Positions 39,049 through 48,494 are shown, numbered from the stretch's first letter. The stretch is 64,000 bases of DNA from Pseudomonas sp. R84 (GCF_009834515.1 NZ_CP019426.1:5463001-5527000), one strand, 5' to 3'. The notes: generated by a model from the sequence alone, not told the origin. A program made the numbers and translations.

Positions 39049-40452
39049 ATGAACCTGAAAGATCTTTTGGTTGCCACTGCCCTGGCCTCCCTCAATGCCG
39101 CAGGCGTGAGCGAAAGGGCGGACGCCGCCGATTCTGCCGCCACCGAAGTCTGTTACGGCGTGGCCAAAGCCGGCCATAACGATTGTGCCGATACCAGTTG
39201 CTTCCACTCCTGCTCAGGCATGAGCAGTGTCGACAATGACCCTGGCGAATGGACCATGGTGCCCAAAGGCACTTGCACGCAACTGGGCGGTGTGCCGCAT
39301 GCCCAGCCCCAGGCCTGCTCGGCGCACACGGCCACCATCGCCCCGTCCACGGATCTGCAGGCCGGCGCGGCCTTGTACGCCCGAGGCGATCCGGCCCGTA
39401 CCATTCCAGCCTGTGTCGCTTGCCATGGCCCGCAGGGTAACTCGCAAAACAGTGCTTACCCGAAACTGACCGGGCAATTCGCCGATTATCTCGATGGCCA
39501 GTTACAAGCCTTTCGCGACGGCTCACGGCCTTCTTCGGTCATGGCGGTGGCGGCGAAATCATTGTCGGATAAGGACATTACCGAGCTGTCCTACTATCTG
39601 GCGACACGCCCCCCGCTCACCGAAGCCAATCGCCTCAGAACCGAAGCCCTGCAAACCCGACTACGCGAGAACGATCGGGTGATCGGCGAGCCGTTCAGCG
39701 ATTGCGACAGGGCTTGTCCGCCTCTGGTGCCGATCCCGGCCGGAGACTTCACCATGGGTTCACCCGCCTCCGAGGAACAGCGTTTCGGCAATGAACAGCA
39801 ACATCCGGTGAACATCCCCAAGGCGTTCGCCATGGGGGTCACCAGCGTCACCTTCGATCAATGGCAGGCCTGCGTGGATGACGGTGGCTGCGCAGGCTAC
39901 ACGCCCAGTGATGAAGGCTGGGGCCGCGGCAATCGGCCGGTCATCAACGTCAGCCCGGGGGATGCCCGCGCCTACCTGCAATGGCTTAGCGCCAAGACTG
40001 GCCATCGCTATAGCCTGCCCAGCGAAGCACAATGGGAATACGCCGCCCGTGCAGGGACGAGCACGGCGCGCTGGTGGGGGGAAGCGGCCAGACGTGATCA
40101 CGCCAATTACGGTCCCGACGATTGTCCGGCACAGATCCGCTGCGGGGGATTTGTATCGGGCCAGGACGCCTGGCTGAACACCGCCCCCACGGCCAGCTTC
40201 GCCGCCAACGGCTTTGGCCTGTACGACATGCTCGGCAACGTCTGGCAATGGACCGCTGACTGCTGGCACCACGACTACACCGGTGCGCCCGAGGATGGCA
40301 GTGCCTGGCAGGACGCGCAGTGCGGTCAACGGGTCATTCGCGGTGGCGCGTGGGGCAATATTCCCGCCTTCATCCGCTCGGCCAGCCGAGCGGGTTACAA
40401 GGTCGAGGGCCGCACCAGCAACATTGGCTTCAGAGTGGTGCGCGAACTTTAG
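39049..40452 (+). CDS. Secreted fusion: BufA1-like domain, cytochrome c, FGE/SUMF1 domain
   Basis: The 467-residue protein has a signal peptide (about 1-26, ending ADA). Residues 33-92 resemble DUF2282/BufA1 bufferin precursors: [13 protein letters not shown], then CSGMSS, D-x-D and VPKGTC-x-x-LGG, with cysteines 35, 46, 51, 55, 76 and 90. Residues 103-205 are a class I c-type cytochrome with CVACH at 122-126 and a likely axial Met165. Residues 223-467 are an FGE-sulfatase (SUMF1/EgtB) fold with [32 protein letters not shown] and GGAWGN, but the two copper-binding cysteines of true FGE are not present (Pro and Ser at the aligned places). ATG 39049 is 15 bases after the LysR 2 stop. This is probably a periplasmic redox or copper-linked protein; function is unknown. 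Confidence 0.82.
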   Translation: MNLKDLLVATALASLNAAGVSERADAADSAATEVCYGVAKAGHNDCADTSCFHSCSGMSSVDNDPGEWTMVPKGTCTQLGGVPHAQPQACSAHTATIAPSTDLQAGAALYARGDPARTIPACVACHGPQGNSQNSAYPKLTGQFADYLDGQLQAFRDGSRPSSVMAVAAKSLSDKDITELSYYLATRPPLTEANRLRTEALQTRLRENDRVIGEPFSDCDRACPPLVPIPAGDFTMGSPASEEQRFGNEQQHPVNIPKAFAMGVTSVTFDQWQACVDDGGCAGYTPSDEGWGRGNRPVINVSPGDARAYLQWLSAKTGHRYSLPSEAQWEYAARAGTSTARWWGEAARRDHANYGPDDCPAQIRCGGFVSGQDAWLNTAPTASFAANGFGLYDMLGNVWQWTADCWHHDYTGAPEDGSAWQDAQCGQRVIRGGAWGNIPAFIRSASRAGYKVEGRTSNIGFRVVREL

Positions 40453-40498
40453 AGTGACGGCAGTCGACAGAAGCGGATTGCCCGCTCCTGTCGGTGCT

Positions 40499-41716
40499 TC
40501 AGGCTTTTTGGGTGCGCGGCAGGAAGATCGCCAACACGCCAAACAACGGCAGGAACGAGCACAGGAAATACACGTACTCAATCCCGTGAATATCCGCCAG
40601 ATGCCCGAGCAACGCCGCGCCAATTCCGCCAAAACCAAACATCAGACCAAAAAACACCCCGGCAATCATCCCGACATTGCCCGGCACCAGTTCTTGCGCG
40701 TACACCACAATCGCCGAGAACGCCGAAGCCAGAATGAAGCCGATCACCACGCTAAGAACACTGGTCCAGAACAGATCAACGTGAGGCATGAGCAGCGTGA
40801 ACGGTGCCACGCCGAGGATCGAGAACCAGATCACCGCCTTACGCCCGATCTTGTCGCCGATCGGCCCGCCGAAGAACGTCCCCGCTGCTACCGCACCGAG
40901 AAACAGGAACAGGTGCAACTGCGAACTGGCCACCGACAGGTCGAACTTCTCGATCAGGTAGAACGTGAAATAGCTCGTGAGGCTGGCCATGTAGAAATAC
41001 TTGGAGAACACCAACAGCCCCAGCACCACCAAAGCACTGATCACCCGGCCCTTCGACAGCCCGTGAGTCGCCGCTTGGCCAGCCTTGAGCTTGAACAGAT
41101 TGAGGTGATGGGCGTACCAGCGACTGATGCGGTACAGCACGAACAGTGCAAACACCGCGAACAGACCGAACCACGCCACATTGGCCTGACCGAACGGAAT
41201 GATGATCGCCGCCGCCAGCAACGGACCGAACGCGGAACCGGCGTTACCGCCAACCTGGAAGGTCGATTGCGCCAGGCCAAAGCGTCCACCGGAGGCCAGT
41301 CGCGCAATCCGCGAGGCCTCAGGGTGAAACGTCGAAGAGCCGATACCAATCAGCGCCGCCGCCAGCAAAATCAACGGAAAACTGCCAACCATCGACATCA
41401 TCACGATGCCGATCAGCGTGCAGATCGAACCCGCCGGCAACAGCCACGGCTTCGGATGCCGATCGGTGTGATAACCGACCCAAGGTTGCAACAGCGAGGC
41501 GGTCAGTTGAAAGGTCAAAGTGATCAGGCCGACCTGAGTAAAGGTCAGGCCGTAATTGGCCTTGAGCATCGGGTAGATCGAGGGCAACACTGACTGAATC
41601 AGGTCGTTGATCAAATGCGCCAGCGCCACCGCGCCGATGATACGCATCACCAAAGGACTGCTTTGCGGAACAGCGGGCGCCGAGGCAGCGGCGGTCTGAA
41701 CGTTGCTGATAGCCAT
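40499..41716 (-). CDS. fsr: MFS transporter, fosmidomycin-resistance (Fsr) type
   Basis: The 405-residue protein resembles E. coli Fsr: ALAHLINDLIQSVLPSIYPML in helix 1 and a 12-segment pattern with conserved GIGSSTFHPEASR in the middle. Fsr exports fosmidomycin and related compounds. It is convergent with the fusion gene and probably separate from it. Confidence 0.9.
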   Translation of the reverse strand: MAISNVQTAAASAPAVPQSSPLVMRIIGAVALAHLINDLIQSVLPSIYPMLKANYGLTFTQVGLITLTFQLTASLLQPWVGYHTDRHPKPWLLPAGSICTLIGIVMMSMVGSFPLILLAAALIGIGSSTFHPEASRIARLASGGRFGLAQSTFQVGGNAGSAFGPLLAAAIIIPFGQANVAWFGLFAVFALFVLYRISRWYAHHLNLFKLKAGQAATHGLSKGRVISALVVLGLLVFSKYFYMASLTSYFTFYLIEKFDLSVASSQLHLFLFLGAVAAGTFFGGPIGDKIGRKAVIWFSILGVAPFTLLMPHVDLFWTSVLSVVIGFILASAFSAIVVYAQELVPGNVGMIAGVFFGLMFGFGGIGAALLGHLADIHGIEYVYFLCSFLPLFGVLAIFLPRTQKA

Positions 41717-42137
41717 GAAAGTTTCCGGACAGCAGATGGGTGCACACAGGCAGGTGCGTCAATGTGCCATTTTTCGGTGCGCCAGCGCCATCCCCTTAGC
41801 CAGCTAACTAACTGACCTGACCGAATCATGTAGGAACTGCCGCAGGCTGCGATCTTTTGATCTTGCCGTTAAAAACACAGATCAAAAGATCGCAGCCTTC
41901 GGCAGCTCCTACAAGGGATAGGTGATAGCGCAACGCCATGGTCTGAATCTTGCCTTGCTACTTGCCTTGAACGCGGCGCCCTTACAAAGGGCACCGACAA
42001 TGGGAAGTTTCGCTACAGAGCCGGCCTACAGAGCGGGCGAGAGTGAACTTTCGAGGCCTTTTAGCAGGGCACAGGTCGCGATCGAAACGAGCGCGATGCA
42101 CGCCGATGGTGCGTGGTGTCCAGAGGAGTCATGGGGC
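41717..42137. other. Intergenic region with REPIN
   Basis: The 421-base gap holds the fsr start region, the REPIN at 41829-41913, and a run in frame with the chemoreceptor that has earlier ATGs (41922) but no family resemblance. A weak sigma-28-like -10, GCCGATGG, is at 42102-42109 with a GAAA 14 bases earlier. I see no gene. Confidence 0.4.
41829..41913. repeat. REPIN, AGCTGCCGAAGG family
   Basis: TGTAGGAACTGCCGCAGGCT... and ...AGCCTTCGGCAGCTCCTACA are inverted arms of about 34 bases. The family is the same as at 12309-12384. One arm has two changed bases. Confidence 0.8.
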
Positions 42138-44195
42138 ATGCAGGCTTTCCTTTCACCGGGGATCAAATTGCTGGGGCGGTTTGGCTTCGCAGGTAAATTC
42201 CAGTTGTTGTTTCTGCTGTTCATTCTGCCGTTGGCCGGCAGCCTGTTGATGATCGGCCAGGACTATCGCGACAAGCTCAATCTGATTTCCGGCGAACGCG
42301 CCGGCGTACGCCAGTTGCTCGCGCTGGATGCGCTGGACAACCTGCTCGCCGCCCAACGCGACCGCGCCGCCCGTTGGCGCGCCACCGAAACCAATCGCCA
42401 ACCGACGCCGGCCACCCTCGCCGCCATGGGCGCGTTTGACGCGGTGCAACCGGCGGTTCTGCAAGCCACCACGGACTTGGGCAACGCGCTGAAAAACGAA
42501 GGCGCCGAAGGCGAAACCCTCAGCCGCTATCAAGCACTGCAAACCGCACTCAATGGTCTGGATTCGAAAAGCCTCAGCGGCGTCGGCTGGTGGCCGGACG
42601 GTTACGACCGCTTCACCAACGCTCTAAGCGCCCTGCAAGCGTTGCGCGAACAGATCGTCATGGACAACCGCCTGACCCTCGCACCCTGGCTGGAAACCTA
42701 TCTGCTCACGCAGATCTCGACCCAACACGCGCCGGACCTGATCGAACGGGTTGGACGCCTCGCTGCGGTCGGGCAGGCCTCGGTGGTCTCCGGCCAATTC
42801 ACCCTGCAAAGCCGTCTGCAATTGCGCGACCTGCGCAGCCGCATCGGCGATGCCCGCGAGCAACTGGTGAAAACCGCCACGCTGCTCGAAGCACGCCTGC
42901 CGAAGGATCAGCAGAGCTGGGCCAGCCAATATCACGACAGCCTCAAACACCTCGACAGCGGCCTGAAGGTGCTGGATGACGGCGTGTTCGGCGGCAGCAT
43001 CAACCTCAAACCGGAAGATTTCGAACGCAGCCTCGACGCTTTGCTGACCGATCTCGCCGCCCTGCGCCAACAGTCATTGGTATCGCTGGATCAGCGACTC
43101 GACGCCTATCACGGCTCGGCGATCCGTCAGTTCATCATCGTCGCGGCGATCTTCGGCTGCCTGCTGCTCGCGGCGCTGTACCTGTTTGTCTGCCTGCAAG
43201 CCTCTATCCGTCGCAGCGCCAGCGGCATCACCCTGCTCGCCGAAGCCCTGCGTGACGGCAACCTCAGTCTGCAAGTGCCGGTGGAGGGGCGCGATGAGCT
43301 GGCCGCGATCAGCACCGCGCTCAACGTTGCCGTAGTGCAACTGCGCAGCAGCATGCTCGGTGTCGATCACGAGACCTCGCAACTGAGCAACGCGGTGCGC
43401 AGCCTCAACGAACACTCCAGCGGCGCTCTCAGTGAAGTCGAAGCACAGCAGTTGCAGATCAGCCAGATCGCCGCAGCTGCCACGCAACTGGCCGCGACCT
43501 CGCAAGGCGTGGCGCAAAGTTGCGAACAGGCCTCCGGCAGCGCACAGCACACCCGGCGCATCGCGGCCGACAGCAGCCGTGACAGCCAGCGCACCACGGC
43601 GAGTATTCAGCAGCTCAATCAACGCTTGAACGACACCGCTGCAGCGCTGGGCCGGGTCAGCGAGCAAGGCCAGCAGATTCAATTGGTCGTCGACACCATT
43701 CGCGGCGTCGCCGAACAGACCAATCTGCTCGCGCTCAACGCGGCCATCGAAGCTGCGCGTGCTGGTGAACAAGGTCGCGGCTTTGCCGTGGTCGCCGACG
43801 AAGTGCGCAGTCTGTCGCAACGCACGCAGTCGTCCACCGCGCAGATCGCCGGCACCGTCGACAGCCTGCGCGCGACGGTCAACGAAGCCGTGAGTTTGAT
43901 GGAAGCGGCGTGTGGTCAGGCGCAAACCGATGCCGATTCGGTCACTGGTCTCGGTGAGCGTTTAGGAGAAATCGCCAGCGCCGTGCAGAGCGTCACCGAC
44001 ACGTTGGCGCAGATCGCCACAGCGGTTGAGGAGCAAGCGAGTACCGCCGACGAAGTCAGCGGCAATATCCAGCAGGTAGATCAGGCGGCCGTGCGTTTGC
44101 TCGAAGGCGCGCGGGCGGTGAACCTCGCGGCGGACACCCTGAGTCAGGGCAGCCATGCCTTGAGCGCCAATACTGCAAGATTTCAGCTGCGTTGA
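42138..44195 (+). CDS. Methyl-accepting chemotaxis protein
   Basis: The 685-residue chemoreceptor has a first membrane segment near residues 18-35, a large periplasmic domain, a second segment at about 330-350 (IIVAAIFGCLLLAALYLFVCL), a HAMP domain, and a cytoplasmic signalling hairpin with the tip [44 protein letters not shown] 42138 follows GAGGAG; the longer frame from 41922 adds 72 residues without family resemblance. The ligand is not clear. Confidence 0.92.
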   Translation: MQAFLSPGIKLLGRFGFAGKFQLLFLLFILPLAGSLLMIGQDYRDKLNLISGERAGVRQLLALDALDNLLAAQRDRAARWRATETNRQPTPATLAAMGAFDAVQPAVLQATTDLGNALKNEGAEGETLSRYQALQTALNGLDSKSLSGVGWWPDGYDRFTNALSALQALREQIVMDNRLTLAPWLETYLLTQISTQHAPDLIERVGRLAAVGQASVVSGQFTLQSRLQLRDLRSRIGDAREQLVKTATLLEARLPKDQQSWASQYHDSLKHLDSGLKVLDDGVFGGSINLKPEDFERSLDALLTDLAALRQQSLVSLDQRLDAYHGSAIRQFIIVAAIFGCLLLAALYLFVCLQASIRRSASGITLLAEALRDGNLSLQVPVEGRDELAAISTALNVAVVQLRSSMLGVDHETSQLSNAVRSLNEHSSGALSEVEAQQLQISQIAAAATQLAATSQGVAQSCEQASGSAQHTRRIAADSSRDSQRTTASIQQLNQRLNDTAAALGRVSEQGQQIQLVVDTIRGVAEQTNLLALNAAIEAARAGEQGRGFAVVADEVRSLSQRTQSSTAQIAGTVDSLRATVNEAVSLMEAACGQAQTDADSVTGLGERLGEIASAVQSVTDTLAQIATAVEEQASTADEVSGNIQQVDQAAVRLLEGARAVNLAADTLSQGSHALSANTARFQLR

Positions 44196-44270
44196 AGCCC
44201 TGCCCGGCCCGGATTTTCCGGGCTGGAGGATAAGCGGTTGAAAATAAGAAGAAATATTTTAAATTTACGC

Positions 44271-44299
44271 TTGACGCTTTTCCATTTCAGGGGAATAAT
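44271..44299 (+). promoter_or_regulatory. Promoter of tRNA-Met
   Basis: TTGACG (44271-44276), a 17-base spacer and AATAAT (44294-44299), followed by GCGCGCC before the tRNA. The GC-rich discriminator is typical of stable RNA promoters under stringent control. Confidence 0.7.
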
Positions 44300-44310
44300 G
44301 CGCGCCACTT

Positions 44311-44387
44311 GGCTACATAGCTCAGTTGGTTAGAGCATAGCATTCATAATGCTGGGGTCCGGGGTTCAAGTCCCTGTGTAGCCACCA
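44311..44387 (+). tRNA. tRNA-Met (CAT), elongator
   Basis: The 77-base tRNA has acceptor GGCTACA with TGTAGCC, discriminator A and encoded CCA. The anticodon stem is TAGCA/TGCTG with the loop TTCATAA containing CAT. The T-arm is GGGGTTCAAGTCCC. The G1:C72 pair, in place of an initiator mismatch, marks it as elongator. Confidence 0.95.
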
Positions 44388-44393
44388 AGTACT

Positions 44394-44427
44394 AAAAACG
44401 GCTTACCGAAAGGTAGGCCGTTTTTTT
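44394..44427 (+). terminator. Terminator after tRNA-Met
   Basis: AAAAACGGCTTACC, GAAA, GGTAGGCCGTTTTTTT: a GNRA-type loop and long T run. A similar stem, GGCTTACC/GGTAGGCC, appears at 48263-48292. Confidence 0.85.
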
Positions 44428-44455
44428 ATGCCTCGAGAAAAGTCTCGGTAATCGG

Positions 44456-44854
44456 TTACTTCAAAACATCCTTCTCTTCGTCGCTCGCTTTGGTTGCTGC
44501 CTGTGCGATCAGTGCATCAAGCATCTGCGCAATGACCTTCTGTTGGACCTTCGAAAGCTCATTGATGGACTGCAACCGTCGATACCACGTCGAGGTCAAG
44601 CTGCGCCTGGGCGTCTCGGTGTACGAGGGAACCCCGAGCAGGTCTTCAACAGGCACGCGCAGCGCAAATGCCATCTTCACCAGCGTCGTGACCGGCATGC
44701 TGCGCGTGCCCTCCTCGTAACCCTGAAAGGTCTGCCGGGAAAGACCTAAAGCCCGTGCAAACCGAGTCTGTGTGATCTCGTGAACTGTGCGTAAGTGAAC
44801 AATGCGACTGCCCATCGCCACCAGAAAATCGCGATCCTCATTGGAAACACTCAT
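44456..44854 (-). CDS. XRE-family transcriptional regulator
   Basis: The 132-residue protein has a Cro/C1 HTH (about 15-72: LRTVHEITQTRFARALGLSRQTFQGYEEG), then a helical C-terminal tail with no known domain. It is immediately behind a tRNA gene, a common place for island remnants. The target is unknown. Confidence 0.85.
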   Translation of the reverse strand: MSVSNEDRDFLVAMGSRIVHLRTVHEITQTRFARALGLSRQTFQGYEEGTRSMPVTTLVKMAFALRVPVEDLLGVPSYTETPRRSLTSTWYRRLQSINELSKVQQKVIAQMLDALIAQAATKASDEEKDVLK

Positions 44855-45044
44855 GACAATGGCCGACTGAAAATAGAGTTGAATGGCAACGGACTTATCC
44901 CTTTCATCTGAAATCCATCCTGGAAAAAACGATAGAAACCATCCTCAGGTAAGGGCGCGTAAGTTGTCGACCTGAAAAATCTGTAGGAGAAATGTGGAGC
45001 AACCGCCAAGTTGCGGCGAGGTACTACAGGCGCGAAATGCCTTT

Positions 45045-46145
45045 TCAGCAAGCCAACGCCACCAACCCTTTCGCCCAGATTTGCCGCGTGCGCAAACCGA
45101 CCATCGCCCGCCAATCCGGATCAGCCGGATAGAACTGCTCGAGCAGATTCACTTTGATCCCCCGCCCCGTCGCATCCAGCGGATCGCCATGCAAATGCAA
45201 CCAATGGTCATCGCGCAAACGCCGATGCACATCCGGCCCCGGATACGTTCCGCACTCGATCACGAACGGCATCAACTGCACGTCCGGCAAGGCATTGAGC
45301 AACGCCTGCGAGGTGTACCCGGTAGCCGTCGCTGCCACTCCGGTTTCGCTCAAGGTGTCGGCGCCCGTGTGCAGCGTGTAAAGCCATGGGCCATAAATTG
45401 CCTGGGCCTGCGCGAGTGCCGGGTAAGGCGCCTGGGTGATAGTCAGCAACATCGGATGACCGTATTCACCAGCGCCGGTGTGCAGATCGAAACACATCAC
45501 GGTTTCAGCGCCGGCCAGGTGCGCTTCGATGATTTGATGCAACGTGCGATTCGACCAACTCGGCGCGCGGCCGCCGTAAAACAGGCCGTCGGGATGGCTG
45601 TGTTGACCGCCCTCGACAATCGACATCACCGCTGGCCAGCCGTGCTCTTTGATCTGCGCATCGAGCAAGGCGTCGGCACGCTGACGCTCGGCGCCATTCA
45701 GATCAGTGCAGGCGTAGATTTCATGCAGTGCGGCGTACGCGCGGTTATCCGGCAGCGGCCCGGTAAAATCGAGGTGGTTGCGGTTGAGGTCGATGTTGTC
45801 TTCGTTGACCCGGCGCCACCACGCCGTGCCCCATGGGTTGATCAGGTGAACCATGACCACCGCAACATCCTTGGGCAGCGAACCCGGTTCGAAGGTTTTC
45901 AGCCAATCGATCTGACAATCCGAGCCGTAATAGCCCTCGACGCCGTGAGTGCCGCTGAGCGCTACCAGTCGGCGTTTGGCCTGTGGATCGCCGAGCACGG
46001 CGACGTCTGTGCTCAGCGGTTCGCCAAAAGGGCCGCAACTTGGATGTGCGTAGGAGGTGAGCGTGGCGCCGGCGGCAGTGGCGGCAGTGATGAACTGTTC
46101 GCGTTGATCGCGGTAGCTGGATTCGGTGGGGAACTCGCTGTGCAT
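45045..46145 (-). CDS. M14-like DUF2817 carboxypeptidase
   Basis: The 366-residue protein is a DUF2817 member of the M14 metallopeptidase clan. The zinc site is indicated by SGTHGVEGYYG (His and Glu) and by CFDLHTGAGEYG (the later His); NEDNIDLNRN is typical of M14. No signal peptide is evident, so it is probably cytoplasmic. Substrates of DUF2817 are not established. Confidence 0.88.
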   Translation of the reverse strand: MHSEFPTESSYRDQREQFITAATAAGATLTSYAHPSCGPFGEPLSTDVAVLGDPQAKRRLVALSGTHGVEGYYGSDCQIDWLKTFEPGSLPKDVAVVMVHLINPWGTAWWRRVNEDNIDLNRNHLDFTGPLPDNRAYAALHEIYACTDLNGAERQRADALLDAQIKEHGWPAVMSIVEGGQHSHPDGLFYGGRAPSWSNRTLHQIIEAHLAGAETVMCFDLHTGAGEYGHPMLLTITQAPYPALAQAQAIYGPWLYTLHTGADTLSETGVAATATGYTSQALLNALPDVQLMPFVIECGTYPGPDVHRRLRDDHWLHLHGDPLDATGRGIKVNLLEQFYPADPDWRAMVGLRTRQIWAKGLVALAC

Positions 46146-46175
46146 GCGTGGCCTCTTGTGATTTTTATGCCTTTA

Positions 46176-46269
46176 CCTGTAGGAGTGAGCCTGCTCGCAA
46201 TAGCGGTGGTTCAGTCAACACTGATGTTGGCCGTAATGACGCTATCGCGAGCAGGCTCACTCCTACAGG
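46176..46269. repeat. REPIN, CTGCTCGCGA family
   Basis: CCTGTAGGAGTGAGCCTGCTCG... and its inverse ending CTCACTCCTACAGG frame a loop with AT-rich ends. It is the same family as 3378-3472. Confidence 0.85.
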
Positions 46270-46412
46270 GGATGTTGGTGCTCCATAAATTTGAGCTTGA
46301 CCCTAGCGAACATCCGCCCCGAAAAGAAAGACAAAAATGCCCATCGGTTTGCGTCGCGACCGAGCGGTCGATAAAGTCCCGAAGACTTTTATCCCACGGA
46401 CGGAGAGCCCGC

Positions 46413-48245
46413 GTGTTTTCAGCCTTGCCCTTGAGCCGCTTTCGCCTGCCAGCCCTGACACTGATCATCAGCGCCCTGACCCTCACCGCGTGCAACGCCC
46501 CGCCCTCTTCGACCCTGCCGCTGGCACCGGAAGCTGCTTCCGGTTTCCGCACCGATCTACAAACCCGTCACGCCAGCAAACACATGGCCGCCGCAGCCAA
46601 TCCCTTGGCTGCTGAGGCCGGGCGCGAGATGCTGCGTCAGGGCGGTTCGGCGATTGATGCGGCGATTGCGATGCAAGCAGTGCTGACCCTGGTTGAGCCG
46701 CAGTCTTCCGGGATCGGCGGCGGCGCGATGATCGTGTTGTGGGACGGCAAACAGGTGCGCACGTATGACGGTCGCGAAACCGCACCGGCCGAGGCGACCG
46801 ATAAGCTGTTCTTGCGTGCTGATGGCCAGCCGATGTCGTTCCCGCAGGCGCAGATTGGCGGTCGTTCGGTCGGCACGCCGGGCGTGTTGCGCGCGCTGGA
46901 GATGGCACACAAACAACACGGTCGCCTGCCATGGGCGAAGCTGTTTGCACCGGCGATCAAACTGTCCGAGCAAGGCTTTGCGATATCCCAACGTTTGCAT
47001 TCGCTGCTGGAATCCGACCCGGTTATCCGCAAGTCGCCTGATATGGCGAAGTACTTCCTCAATGCCGATGGCAGCGTCAAAGCCGTCGGCACACGTCTGC
47101 AAAATCCGGCGCTGGCTGCGGTGCTCAAACGCATCGCCAGCGAAGGCGCGGACGCGCTGTACAAAGGCCCGATCGCCGAAGAAATCGTCGCCAAGGTGCA
47201 GGGCCACGCCAACCCCGGCAGCCTGTCGATGAACGATCTGCAGCGCTATCAGGCCAAGGAACGCGCGCCGCTGTGCACCGATTACAAACGCTGGCAGGTC
47301 TGCGGCATGCCACCACCGTCGTCGGGCGGGATCGCCGTGGCGCAGATTCTCGGCACATTGCAGGCACTGGAAACCCGCGATCCACGCCTTTCCGTGACAC
47401 CGCTCAAACCAGTAAAAACCGACACACCGGCGGGCATCGAACCGGTGCCACTGGCAGTGCATTTGATTGCCGAAGCCGAACGTTTGGCCTACGCCGACCG
47501 CGCGCAATACGTCGCTGATACCGACTTTGTGCCGGTGCCGGTCAAAGGCCTGGTCGACCCGGGTTATCTCGCCAGCCGCGCCAGCCTGATCGGCGAGCGC
47601 AGCATGGGCAGCGCCAAACCGGGCACGCCACCGGGCGTACAAGTGGCCTACGCCCCGGACCGCTCGCCGCTGCGCATCTCCACCTCGCAAGTGGTCGCGG
47701 TGGATGACCTCGGCGGCGCCGTGTCGATGACCACCACCATCGAAGCCGCGTTCGGTTCGCACCTGATGGTTCAGGGCTTCTTGCTCAACAACCAGATGAC
47801 CGACTTCTCGTTCATCCCCGAAGAAAACGGCCAGAAAGTCGCCAACCGCGTCGAGCCCGGCAAACGCCCACGCTCGTCGATGGCGCCAACGCTGATCTTC
47901 GATCGAAACAGCGGCGAATTCGTCGCCACGGTCGGCTCACCCGGCGGTTCGCAAATCATCGAATACGTGGCGAAAACCACCGTCGGCCTGCTCGACTGGA
48001 ACCTCGACCCGCAAAGCGCCATCAGCCTGCCCAACTTCGGCAGCCGCAATGGCCCGACCGAACTGGAACAAGGCCAGTTCAGCCCGGCGCTGATTCAGGC
48101 ACTGAAGGACAAAGGGCATGCCGTGAACGAAATCGACATGACCAGCGGCACCCAGGCCATCGTGCGGGTCAAGGATGCGCAGGAGAAAGCGTCGTTGGAG
48201 GGTGGCGCGGATCCACGGCGTGAGGGGGAAGCGTTGGGGGATTGA
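46413..48245 (+). CDS. ggt: Gamma-glutamyltransferase
   Basis: The 610-residue Ntn hydrolase cleaves and transfers gamma-glutamyl groups, for example of glutathione, in the periplasm. A lipoprotein signal (LTAC at about 27) opens the protein, then SSGIGGGAMIVLWDG. The self-cleavage threonine is in SMTTTIEAAFGS, and the C-terminal subunit has PRSSMAPTLIF and GSPGGSQIIEYV. The start is GTG at 46413 with CGGAG upstream. A long open reading frame runs in frame far upstream (to 44994) but crosses the REPIN and is not coding. Confidence 0.94.
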   Translation: MFSALPLSRFRLPALTLIISALTLTACNAPPSSTLPLAPEAASGFRTDLQTRHASKHMAAAANPLAAEAGREMLRQGGSAIDAAIAMQAVLTLVEPQSSGIGGGAMIVLWDGKQVRTYDGRETAPAEATDKLFLRADGQPMSFPQAQIGGRSVGTPGVLRALEMAHKQHGRLPWAKLFAPAIKLSEQGFAISQRLHSLLESDPVIRKSPDMAKYFLNADGSVKAVGTRLQNPALAAVLKRIASEGADALYKGPIAEEIVAKVQGHANPGSLSMNDLQRYQAKERAPLCTDYKRWQVCGMPPPSSGGIAVAQILGTLQALETRDPRLSVTPLKPVKTDTPAGIEPVPLAVHLIAEAERLAYADRAQYVADTDFVPVPVKGLVDPGYLASRASLIGERSMGSAKPGTPPGVQVAYAPDRSPLRISTSQVVAVDDLGGAVSMTTTIEAAFGSHLMVQGFLLNNQMTDFSFIPEENGQKVANRVEPGKRPRSSMAPTLIFDRNSGEFVATVGSPGGSQIIEYVAKTTVGLLDWNLDPQSAISLPNFGSRNGPTELEQGQFSPALIQALKDKGHAVNEIDMTSGTQAIVRVKDAQEKASLEGGADPRREGEALGD

Positions 48246-48262
48246 GGCTAGGACGCAAAGAG

Positions 48263-48292
48263 AAAAGGCTTACCGTGAGGTAGGCCTTTTTT
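48263..48292 (+). terminator. Terminator after ggt
   Basis: AAAAGGCTTACC, GTGA, GGTAGGCCTTTTTT: a clean stem with a six-base T run. Confidence 0.85.
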
Positions 48293-48466
48293 GTGGCTAA
48301 CAGATTGTGTTCACTCGCATCCCGTCGCCTTTTCCTACACCGAAAATTTGCTGCCACGGATAGAGTAAGTGGCCGTTCAGCAAACAACACTTTCGGGATC
48401 TGCTGGCATTTATGAACACGCAAATATTAGAACCGTACGTCCACCGACAGCCAGCAGCCTTGCATC

Positions 48467-48483
48467 AGTCCCATAGTGGGACT
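48467..48483. promoter_or_regulatory. Palindromic operator before higBA
   Basis: AGTCCCA-TAG-TGGGACT is a perfect 7+7 dyad ending 11 bases before the higB start. By analogy with other TA systems it should bind HigA and give autoregulation. Confidence 0.6.
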
Positions 48484-48494
48484 AGGATCGCGTC

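Noticed and set aside
40214..41593. 459-codon frame on the plus strand
   Set aside because: It lies antisense to the Fsr gene and out of frame with the fusion gene.
42084..42109. Sigma-28 promoters of both chemoreceptors
   Set aside because: The GCCGATGG -10 is similar in both, but the -35 is weak or misplaced, so I did not list them as separate features.
41922..42137. N-terminal extension of the chemoreceptor
   Set aside because: 72 extra residues have no membrane signal or family match; the RBS favours 42138.
44994..46412. Upstream extension of ggt
   Set aside because: The frame stays open but runs through the antisense DUF2817 gene and the REPIN; the lipoprotein signal marks GTG 46413.
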